Shown here piece by piece: positions 7,962-13,757 of a stretch of 15,867 bases of DNA (position 1 is its first letter; every line of letters begins with the position of its first letter). This stretch comes from Actinotignum schaalii. GTDB lineage: Bacteria > Actinomycetota > Actinomycetes > Actinomycetales > Actinomycetaceae. Location of the stretch: contig CAMIHT010000010.1 of NCBI GenBank assembly GCA_946222725.1, forward strand, positions 1 through 15,867, in the 5' to 3' direction. The notes below the pieces were generated by a model. The model did not search any database and was not told the DNA's origin. It worked only from the letters and a program-made list of their open reading frames with translations. The position numbers were made by a program, and so were the translations under genes.

Positions 7962-7990
7962 TTGACACCCTGCACACCAGTCCATAAAGT
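7962..7990 (+). promoter_or_regulatory. Promoter of the substrate-binding protein operon
   Basis: A perfect -35 TTGACA (7962-7967) and a -10-like TAAAGT (7985-7990, four of six) are separated by 17 bp. It lies 66 bp before the GTG start of the lipoprotein gene. A DtxR-like box begins at the last base of the -10, so a bound repressor would block the start site. This is the best promoter in the window. Confidence 0.7.
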
Positions 7991-8008
7991 TAGGGTCACC
8001 TAACCGCT
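7990..8008 (+). promoter_or_regulatory. DtxR/IdeR-like iron box
   Basis: TTAGGGTCACCTAACCGCT matches the consensus TTAGGTTAGSCTAACCTAA at 13 of 19 positions, including the TTAGG and CTAACC halves. It overlaps the transcription start region of the operon. Together with the similar box at 2475-2493 it points to co-regulation by an iron-sensing DtxR/IdeR repressor. Confidence 0.6.
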
Positions 8009-8055
8009 AGGTCGGGAGCCGGTTTCACGCCCCGACCGCTATCGAAGGAGCATTG

Positions 8056-9210
8056 GTGAAACGCCGTGTCATGACCGTTGCCCTGAGCGCGCTCTGCGCC
8101 GGGTTGCTGGCGAGCTGTTCCGCATCTTCCACCTCTACCGAATCACCTACCAGCTCGAGTGGTGCCAGCGCAGCTGCGTCGTCGGCCTCCCCCGCCACGG
8201 GCGATGCCGCAAGCGGCCCGATCACCGTGACCGATCAGCGCGGCCACCAGGTGGAAGTCACGCGCCCGGTGCAAAAAATTGCCTCCGCGGTGATCCCCGC
8301 GCCCACCATTATTGCCGCGGTGGACGGATCCTGGGACCGCATTGTTGGGATTAACGAATCGCTGCTGGTCGCCAATAAACAGGGCATTATTTCGAAGATT
8401 TTCCCGGCGTCCGTCACCACCCCGGTGATCGCGGATCGCCAATTCACCCCGAATATGGAAACTATTCTGGCGCAGGATCCGGATGTATTTATTCAGTGGG
8501 GTGACCGTAGCGAGGATCTCATCACCCCGATTGAGTCAGCCGGCATTCCGGTGCTCGGACTCAAGTACGGCACCCAGGAAAACCTGGAAACCTGGATCAA
8601 GCTTTTCGGGGAAATCCTCGGCAAGGAAGATCGCGCCGCGCAGCTCATCGACTATATGCACAGCGAACAGGAATCGATATCCAAGCAGGTCGCAGCGCTG
8701 GGCAAGCCCAAGCCGCGCGGGCTGCAGCTGAGCTACTCGGCGGAGAAAATGTCCGCGAATACCGAAAAGAGCTACGGGCAGCACGTATTTGATGTGGCCG
8801 GAATTCAGAATATGGCCACCTCGGATGTGGTGCAGGATGGGATCGTCTCCCCGGAGCAGATCCTGGCGTGGGATCCGGAAATCATTTTCCTTTCCGCTTT
8901 CGACAAGGCCGTTCCCGATGACCTTTACAATGATCCGCGGCTGGCCGAAGTAAGCGCGATTAAGAATAAGCGCGTCTACCGCGCCCCGCTGGGCGTGTAC
9001 CGCTGGCAGGTTCCCTGCGCGGAATCCCCGCTGTACTGGAATTACGTAGCGGCCCTCGCCTACCCGGGTGAATTCAAGGTCGATATGCCCGCGCTCATGC
9101 GCGAGAAGACGAAGTGGGTCTACAACTACGATCTCACCGACGAAGATATCGATCTAGTTCTGCGCACCGATATTAATGCCGGCAGCGCCAATTATGACGT
9201 TGTCCGCTAA
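8056..9210 (+). CDS. Iron-chelate-type ABC transporter substrate-binding lipoprotein
   Basis: The 384-residue protein starts with a basic N-terminus, a hydrophobic stretch and the lipobox LLAS-Cys21, so it should be lipid-anchored outside the membrane. A Ser/Thr/Ala-rich linker (about 22-53) leads into a class III (BtuF/FecB-type) binding domain beginning ITVTDQRGHQVEVTRPVQKIAS. Near the C-terminus VYRAPLGVYRWQVPCAESPL is typical of these binding proteins. GTG 8056 is preferred because GAAGGAG (8044-8050) lies 5 nt upstream; TTG 8053 would be only 2 nt away. It is the first gene of an operon with a FecCD permease and an ATPase. The family binds ferric siderophores, haem, cobalamin or molybdate; the iron box upstream favours an iron ligand, but the actual ligand is not readable from sequence. 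Confidence 0.9.
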   Translation: MKRRVMTVALSALCAGLLASCSASSTSTESPTSSSGASAAASSASPATGDAASGPITVTDQRGHQVEVTRPVQKIASAVIPAPTIIAAVDGSWDRIVGINESLLVANKQGIISKIFPASVTTPVIADRQFTPNMETILAQDPDVFIQWGDRSEDLITPIESAGIPVLGLKYGTQENLETWIKLFGEILGKEDRAAQLIDYMHSEQESISKQVAALGKPKPRGLQLSYSAEKMSANTEKSYGQHVFDVAGIQNMATSDVVQDGIVSPEQILAWDPEIIFLSAFDKAVPDDLYNDPRLAEVSAIKNKRVYRAPLGVYRWQVPCAESPLYWNYVAALAYPGEFKVDMPALMREKTKWVYNYDLTDEDIDLVLRTDINAGSANYDVVR

Positions 9211-10342
9211 ATCCGTAGATTCAGCGGCCAGAGCGGCTGCGGCGCCGGGAATGATGAGTACGACGACGACGGGGGCTGGCGCCCCCGCACCCGCGGCCAG
9301 CACGCCCACCGCAGCCGCAAGCACCATCGCCCGGCGCCGCACCGCGGCTTTCGCGGTGCTAGTTATCACCACCATCGCGCTGCTCGGCGCGATGGTGGTG
9401 GCGATGGGCATGGGCCAACTGTCCATTAGCGCTCCGGACGTGGTGCGTATTCTCTTGTCGAGTCCGGATGATGTGGATCGCTCGGCCCTCGTGGCTATTA
9501 ACCAGATTCGAGCTCCGCGAGTCATTCTTGCCGTGGTGCTCGGTGGTTGCCTGGCTGTTTCTGGCGCGGTGCTCCAGTCCCTGTTCCGAAATCCGCTGGT
9601 CTCCCCCGATATCGTAGGGGTGTCCTCCGCGGCTGCGTTCGGCGGGGTACTGGCGATTCTGGTGGGCACCTCGAGTTTCATCCTCATGGGTTCCACTTTC
9701 ATTTTCGGGCTCTCCGCGGTGGTCTGCGTCATGCTCATCGGGCGGATTCGCTCCCATTCGGCCACGCTGACCATCGTGCTGGCCGGCGTGGTAGTTTCCG
9801 CGTTCTTTAATGCGATGGTCTCCCTCATGACCTACGTGGCCGACCCGTACAGCAAACTCCCCTCGATTACCTTCTGGCTCATGGGCTCCTTAGCTGCGGC
9901 GTCGTGGGCAAAAGTAACCACCATTATTATTCCCGTCATTATTGGCCTTATCGTGGTGGTGGCGCTGCGCTGGCGTATTAATGTGCTCTCGCTAGGTGAT
10001 GAGGACGCCCGGGCGCTCGGCATTAATCCGAGTGCGATGCGCTGGGTGTGCATTTTCGCCGTCGCTCTTCTCACCGCGGCTTCGGTAGCCGCCGCTGGCA
10101 TTATTGGTTGGGTGGGTCTGGTGATCCCGCATCTGGTGCGCCTGCTGGTGGGGCACGATAATCGCGTGGTTATCCCGGAGTCTTTCCTCATGGGCGGGAT
10201 GTATCTCCTCATTATTGACACGATTGCGCGCAATGCGACATCGGTGGAAATCCCGGTGGGAATTTTGACCGCCACCATCGGCGCCCCGGTATTTATCGGG
10301 TTGCTTATTCGGCGCGCACGGAAAGGGCGGGCTCTTGCTTAA
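9194..10342 (+). CDS. FecCD/BtuC-family ABC transporter permease
   Basis: The protein has about ten predicted membrane helices and the hallmark segments of FecCD permeases: VLGGCLAVSGAVLQSLFRNP, LVSPDIVGVSSAAAFGG, LGINPSAMRW and GWVGLVIPHLVRLLVGHDNR, the last being the loop that contacts the ATPase. With ATG 9194 it has 382 residues and overlaps the upstream gene by 17 bp. Other in-frame ATGs are 9176 (longer overlap), 9251 and 9254; none has a strong ribosome binding site, so the start is uncertain. The first 50 or so residues are Ala/Thr/Pro-rich and precede the first helix, longer than usual. It forms the channel for the ligand delivered by the lipoprotein, with the ATPase that follows. 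Confidence 0.9.
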   Translation: MTLSAKSVDSAARAAAAPGMMSTTTTGAGAPAPAASTPTAAASTIARRRTAAFAVLVITTIALLGAMVVAMGMGQLSISAPDVVRILLSSPDDVDRSALVAINQIRAPRVILAVVLGGCLAVSGAVLQSLFRNPLVSPDIVGVSSAAAFGGVLAILVGTSSFILMGSTFIFGLSAVVCVMLIGRIRSHSATLTIVLAGVVVSAFFNAMVSLMTYVADPYSKLPSITFWLMGSLAAASWAKVTTIIIPVIIGLIVVVALRWRINVLSLGDEDARALGINPSAMRWVCIFAVALLTAASVAAAGIIGWVGLVIPHLVRLLVGHDNRVVIPESFLMGGMYLLIIDTIARNATSVEIPVGILTATIGAPVFIGLLIRRARKGRALA

Positions 10343-11135
10343 GGCAGAAAATCTTGGGCATCACTATCGTGGTGGCCCGTGGCTGTTCCGCGGGGTTGAA
10401 CTGGAAGCCCGCCCCGGCGAAGTGCTGACCGTGCTCGGGCCGAATGCGCGCGGGAAAACCACCCTGCTGACCTGCTTGGCCGGGGTGCGCACCCCGGTGG
10501 AAGGCACCGTGCATTCGGACGGGCCCATCGGCTACGTGCCGCAGTCCCACGCGGCGAACCACCAGTTCACCGTGCATGACATGGTCCTCATGGGCCGAGC
10601 TCGCACCATGCGAGTTTTCGCCAGCCCCTCGGCGGCCGATAGTGAGGCCGCGTGGGAGGCCCTCGAACGGGTGGGCATCGCACACCTGGGTGGGGCTACG
10701 TATGCCGAGCTCTCCGGCGGGCAACGCCAGCTCACGCTCATTGCCCGCGCGCTGGTTGCCACCCCGAGCACCCTTATTTTGGATGAGCCAACTTCCGCGC
10801 TGGACCTGCGCAATCAACGCCGTGTCCTCACGATTATTCGCACGCTCGCGGCCGAGGGCCTGGCCATCATTATGACCACGCACGATCCGGCGCATGCCTT
10901 CCTGACCTCACGCACCACCCTTGTCATGGATGCCGATGACCTCTCCATCGGGGAAACCGCACGGCAACTCACCGAAGCGCGGCTGAGCACGCTTTACCGC
11001 ACTCCGATTCGGGTCCGTGATGTTCCGGTTGACCGTGGCTCGCAGTGCGTCGTCGTCCCAGATTTTAGTGCGAACGACGACGCCGCCCCTTCCGCTTCCA
11101 CACCGCCCTCGCAAAGAAAGGACCACGATGGGTAA
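10335..11135 (+). CDS. Iron-chelate-type ABC transporter ATP-binding protein (FecE/BtuD-like)
   Basis: The 266-residue protein has Walker A GPNARGKT (35-42), Q-loop Gln70, signature LSGGQRQ (126-132), Walker B LILDEPTSALD (147-157) and H-loop His183. The Walker A has Ala-Arg where most relatives have Gly-Xaa, but still fits GxxxxGKT. The start is a TTG at 10335 that overlaps the permease stop by 8 bp; no better ATG or GTG is near and the reading frame aligns with family N-termini from MLKAENLGHHY. A charged C-terminal tail of about 30 residues follows the core. It powers the preceding permease. Confidence 0.9.
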   Translation: MLKAENLGHHYRGGPWLFRGVELEARPGEVLTVLGPNARGKTTLLTCLAGVRTPVEGTVHSDGPIGYVPQSHAANHQFTVHDMVLMGRARTMRVFASPSAADSEAAWEALERVGIAHLGGATYAELSGGQRQLTLIARALVATPSTLILDEPTSALDLRNQRRVLTIIRTLAAEGLAIIMTTHDPAHAFLTSRTTLVMDADDLSIGETARQLTEARLSTLYRTPIRVRDVPVDRGSQCVVVPDFSANDDAAPSASTPPSQRKDHDG

Positions 11136-11739
11136 TATTCTCACGATTATGAATATGGTGCGCGATGCGAGCACGCCACCTGATCTTATTGATACGTACG
11201 AGCTGCCCGGCGTTGAGCTGGCCAATTACCGCGGAATTGTGGTGTCGATGGGCGCCGATCAGCTTTTCTTGGAAACTCAGCGCGAGCGCCTGAGCGCCTG
11301 GGTACGCGCGGGCGGGAAACTGCTGGCCAACGGCCTGCCAATGCGGCGCTGGGTGGATGGGTTGCCGAGCCACCGGAAAATGGAATTTCACGGGCTTGAT
11401 GATGTGTGGCTCAGCGCAGTGGACGCGCATCCGATCTGGGAGGGCGTGGAGCGGCGGGATATGCTGCTGCGCACCGGCGTGCCCGGCCAGCATTCTTTCG
11501 AGGAACTACGCGAGATCGGGGTGGCCGGTTTTTACGCGCGTTCTTTCCTGGCTGAGCTGCCCGAAGGCGCGCGGGTGATCACTGGAATCGGGCCCGGGAA
11601 GCTGCCGGTGGATGTCAGTTACCGGCTGGGTGAAGGCGAAGTGATTGTCCACAACGGTAATGATCTCAGCGGTTTCGCTTTCCCGGGGACGTCCGCCGCC
11701 GGGCTGCGCCGTGCTATCACCGAGTATCTGGAGAAGTAA
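11128..11739 (+). CDS. Uncharacterised GATase1/ThuA-like protein A of iron operon
   Basis: The gene is not recognised with certainty. The 203-residue soluble protein starts at ATG 11128, eight bases inside the ATPase gene, with AAAGAAAGGA just upstream. The part ANYRGIVVSMGADQLFLE (32-49), then RERLSAWVRAGGKLLANG (52-69), looks like the strand-loop-helix-strand of class I glutamine amidotransferase or ThuA-like folds, where 'the protein is asked whether a value is set aside' motifs such as WVRAGGKLL recur. There is no cysteine in the whole protein, so it cannot be an active Cys-dependent amidotransferase. HPIWEGV (101-107) resembles HPLWEYL in the next protein. Fold assignment is inference from motif shape. 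Tight coupling to the transporter suggests a cytoplasmic role linked to the imported ligand. Confidence 0.6.
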   Translation: MGNILTIMNMVRDASTPPDLIDTYELPGVELANYRGIVVSMGADQLFLETQRERLSAWVRAGGKLLANGLPMRRWVDGLPSHRKMEFHGLDDVWLSAVDAHPIWEGVERRDMLLRTGVPGQHSFEELREIGVAGFYARSFLAELPEGARVITGIGPGKLPVDVSYRLGEGEVIVHNGNDLSGFAFPGTSAAGLRRAITEYLEK

Positions 11740-11741
11740 CG

Positions 11742-12401
11742 ATGAAGAAAATAGCATTTGTGCACACCGGTTCGTTTTTCCACCTCGCGACCGTGAAGGA
11801 TCCAGCGGTGCGGGCACGCCCGGTCACCCCCGTGTACTGGCCAGATTATTCAGGTGATTTTTCGGAGTTCGACGCCGTGTATCTGGCCGCGCGGAACCAC
11901 CCGGGTGTGGTGGCCGCGAAGCACGGCCAGGTACTGGATTTCCTGGGGCAGGCGGATAAAAAGGTATTTATCGATGGTATTAACCAGGTGGATAGCTGGC
12001 TGCCGGGGACGTCCGAGACTCCGCGCGGAACGAATTTCTGGTCCTGGCGTACCGGCGAGGATCTGGGGCGGCGCTCGGTGAACACCGATCACCCGCTCTG
12101 GGAGTATCTTTCCGATGAGGCCGTCCACTGGCATTACCACGGGGTGCTCGCACCTCCGGCGGGGGCGACGCCGTTGGTAGTCCTCACGCAAGTAGAACAG
12201 ACTGGGCCGGGTGTGGACCCCTGGGGCGGGCATTATCTGGCACTTCCGGAGCATCCGAATATGCTGCTTTACCACGATAATGTGACGTTCCCGGCCGAGC
12301 TGGTGGTTTCCACGATGGATGCCACCTACCATCACGGGGCCGGCTTCATGCCAGGCGCCACGCAGTTGCTCTACCGCATGCTGGAGTGGCTCGGGGATTA
12401 G
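11742..12401 (+). CDS. Uncharacterised GATase1/ThuA-like protein B of iron operon
   Basis: The gene is not recognised with certainty. The 219-residue soluble protein begins 2 bp after the previous stop, with GGAG at 11730-11733 or nearby as ribosome binding site. MKKIAFVHTG opens like a Rossmann-type strand; FDAVYLAARNHPG (43-55) and HGQVLDFLGQADKKVFIDG (61-79) resemble the corresponding part of protein A, and HPLWEYL (117-123) matches its HPIWEGV. It also has no cysteine. It is rich in histidine in two clusters, HWHYH (129-133) and YHHG (196-199), which could bind metal or haem (inference). Proteins A and B are probably diverged paralogues that act together, possibly as a heterodimer, on the transported chelate. 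An alternative is that they belong to a glycosidase-associated trimerisation-domain fold of similar topology. Confidence 0.6.
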   Translation: MKKIAFVHTGSFFHLATVKDPAVRARPVTPVYWPDYSGDFSEFDAVYLAARNHPGVVAAKHGQVLDFLGQADKKVFIDGINQVDSWLPGTSETPRGTNFWSWRTGEDLGRRSVNTDHPLWEYLSDEAVHWHYHGVLAPPAGATPLVVLTQVEQTGPGVDPWGGHYLALPEHPNMLLYHDNVTFPAELVVSTMDATYHHGAGFMPGATQLLYRMLEWLGD

Positions 12402-12509
12402 CGTTGGCGCGGGTCGGTGGCGCGGGCTTCGGTGCAATCCGGGCGGCCGGTGCCACCGGCGTGCAGCGTTGGCTGTACGCGAGCGCTACTCTTAGTGGAG
12501 AACGCAATC

Positions 12510-12542
12510 GGGTGGGCGTGCGAGATTTTCGCGCGCCCACCC
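12510..12542. terminator. Hairpin between convergent genes, possible bidirectional terminator
   Basis: GGGTGGGCGTGCGA (12510-12523) pairs with TCGCGCGCCCACCC (12529-12542) over 14 positions with a single T-G/C-A type mismatch and a 5-nt loop. It lies between the end of the iron operon (12401) and the end of the antitoxin gene (12558, minus strand). No T-run follows on either strand, so it would be a non-canonical terminator. The rest of the 156-bp gap shows no gene. Confidence 0.45.
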
Positions 12543-12557
12543 ACTGCACTTAAAGCG

Positions 12558-12854
12558 CTACTGCACGGCGCCGTTAATCCGGCGGGACTCGAAGTACTCC
12601 CAAGGGAATTCGTCATCGTCTGCAATGTCGTTAAGATCGTAAAACTCTGATTCGTTCGTAATCATGATTTTCTCCGTTGTGGCTTGAAACTTCAGCGCCC
12701 TCACGGGGAAGGGGAATCCCCCAACCATGACTGCCTTGTGAAGAAAAATGCGGATTGCTTCGGTCATGGACAACCCAAAACCTCGGAAAACCGATTCGGC
12801 CTCGAATTTCAATTCGGGATCAATCCTTATGGTGATCGTTGGTGTATATGCCAC
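12558..12854 (-). CDS. Orphan type II antitoxin, RelB/DinJ family
   Basis: The protein has the family's N-terminal ribbon-helix-helix pattern: TITIRIDPELKFEAESVFRG, then LSMTEAIRIFLHKAVMVGGFPF, close to the DinJ/RelB signature. The C-terminal half is acidic (EFYDLNDIADDDEFPWEYFES), as expected for the toxin-wrapping part. GTG 12854 is chosen (98 residues) because AAAGGG lies 8 nt upstream; the GTG at 12863 would abut that site. No RelE/YafQ-type toxin frame lies downstream, where only about 150 bp remain before the convergent operon, or upstream. Antitoxins of this family bind DNA and repress their own operon; without a toxin it may act as a free regulator, a decoy antitoxin or a remnant. Base composition here is lower in GC than the flanking transport genes, hinting at transfer. 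Confidence 0.85.
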   Translation of the reverse strand: MAYTPTITIRIDPELKFEAESVFRGFGLSMTEAIRIFLHKAVMVGGFPFPVRALKFQATTEKIMITNESEFYDLNDIADDDEFPWEYFESRRINGAVQ

Positions 12855-12905
12855 GGGAACCACCCTTTCTTTCTATGCGCCTACGTGAGATGTGGTGAGT
12901 TTTGT

Positions 12906-12926
12906 ACAGTGCCCCGAGGGTACTGT
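12906..12926. promoter_or_regulatory. Palindrome upstream of antitoxin gene, candidate operator
   Basis: ACAGTGCCCCGAGGGTACTGT is a 21-bp inverted repeat: eight Watson-Crick pairs (ACAGT/ACTGT and CCC/GGG) with one G-T and one mismatch around a central base. It is 51 bp upstream of the antitoxin GTG. RelB/DinJ proteins bind palindromes at their own promoters, so this is a candidate autoregulation site; no clear promoter hexamers were seen. Confidence 0.35.
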
Positions 12927-12983
12927 TGCCATGAATCTTACGTGGCAACTACGACAGCTTTCCAGGGCTGCGCGGGAGACACT

Positions 12984-13044
12984 ATGTGTTTTCCGAGATG
13001 TACTGCGCCTGTACGACAAACGCAGTACACCCGAGAAAACACAT
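12984..13044. repeat. Dispersed long-hairpin element, copy 2
   Basis: The 24-nt arms 12984-13007 (ATGTGTTTTC-5 nt-TGTACTGCG) and 13021-13044 pair at both ends around a 5-nt internal mismatch, with a 13-nt loop CCTGTACGACAAA. The stem ends, the inner stem and the loop are shared with 6322-6397. It lies in a 314-bp gap (12855-13168) without a supported gene. Confidence 0.7.
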
Positions 13045-13059
13045 GCCACCTCCGGAGCG

Positions 13060-13168
13060 GCTTGCACCGTCGACTATTTTTCAATCATTGGTTCTGGGCT
13101 ACTTTTCGACCGCTGCTTACACGTAGCTCACATTATTTTCGACCGCCATTCACAGTCCTGCCGCTCGA
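13060..13168. other. AT-richer gene-free stretch with short direct repeats
   Basis: TTTTCGACCGC occurs at 13103-13113 and 13136-13146, and similar pyrimidine-rich CGACTATTT strings sit at 13071 and about 13167. No supported reading frame is seen; it may be decayed sequence downstream of the SdpI gene. Confidence 0.3.
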
Positions 13169-13564
13169 CTATTTCGAAGCGGGTACAGGCTCGCTCGCTT
13201 CGTCCGCGCTCACGGCGAGAATCTGTTTCGCAACTTTTTGGGCGCGGTGTGCGCCTGCACATATGCAGGTGAGCAGAACGAGCATACTGAGGATGATGAT
13301 CGTGGCGAGCGCCCCGTCGGAAAACGGGAGGAACACAGCGAAACCGCTGAAAAACAGGCATAGCGTGGCGGCGGCCGTCCACGGCCAGGCTGCGGCATGC
13401 GCTTCCTGCCACGTTTCCTGGTTCGTCATGATGATTTCGGTACGGTATCCAATGAGTTCGTTGAGCTTCAGGGTCTTTTTACGGGAAGCATAAGCAAGCC
13501 AGCCGCCCAACAGCGCAGAACCCCATAACGTAACCACTATCACTACCGCGATCTGCCAGGTCAT
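13169..13564 (-). CDS. SdpI-family membrane protein
   Basis: The 131-residue protein has three hydrophobic helices (about 4-26, 62-80, 86-104). Between the first two lies LNELIGYRTEIIMTNQETW then QEAHA (34-57), the conserved SdpI-family motif IGYRT...W..AH. SdpI of Bacillus gives immunity to the killing peptide SdpC and acts as a signal-transducing membrane protein; most relatives are uncharacterised. The start ATG 13564 has GGGAGGGG 4 nt upstream. A short frame upstream stops 12 bp before this start, so it may be translated from the same mRNA as the ABC genes ahead of it. No SdpC-like peptide gene is visible, so an immunity role is only possible, not supported. Confidence 0.8.
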   Translation of the reverse strand: MTWQIAVVIVVTLWGSALLGGWLAYASRKKTLKLNELIGYRTEIIMTNQETWQEAHAAAWPWTAAATLCLFFSGFAVFLPFSDGALATIIILSMLVLLTCICAGAHRAQKVAKQILAVSADEASEPVPASK

Positions 13565-13576
13565 TGGCCCCTCCCG

Positions 13577-13726
13577 TCATCCAGCTTCGTTGCCGGTGGC
13601 GATCTTCTCAATGAACGGTATTTTCCACGGGGTCAGTTTACCGAGTGGCAGCGTCGTCGTACCAGTACCCAACTCAAATTCGCGCCAGATAGAAGCTGTC
13701 GGAAATTCTGACAGGGTGCTTCCCAC
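13577..13726 (-). pseudogene. Short reading frame, possible remnant of the ABC gene tail
   Basis: After the stop of the ABC gene at 13758, the frame shifted by one base stays open to the TGA at 13577-13579. Its part from GTG 13726 (49 codons) includes PVGSTLSEFPTASIWREFEL, which resembles the usual end of ABC ATPase domains (VGTHxELLA...Y..LWREF). There is no ribosome binding site before the GTG. It is either a small separate gene, chance, or the displaced C-terminal tail of the upstream gene after a frameshift. Confidence 0.25.
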
Positions 13727-13757
13727 TGGGCGCGCTGCGCTGCCAAAACATCCGAAT

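Noticed and set aside
9154..9828. 224-codon open frame on the minus strand
   Set aside because: Antisense to the FecCD permease; no independent start signal.
10437..10460. Walker A GPNARGKTT in the uptake ATPase as a defect
   Set aside because: It still satisfies GxxxxGKT and all other ATPase motifs are intact, so loss of function is not supported.
11128..12401. Active class I glutamine amidotransferases
   Set aside because: Neither protein contains any cysteine, so the catalytic nucleophile is absent.
12346..12557. Possible toxin partner downstream of the antitoxin
   Set aside because: The short minus-strand frames here are basic and low in complexity but show no RelE/YafQ pattern, and most lie antisense to the iron operon's last gene or the hairpin.
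12684..13493. 269-codon open frame on the plus strand
   Set aside because: It runs antisense across the antitoxin and SdpI genes and through the hairpin element, has no ribosome binding site and no recognisable protein pattern.
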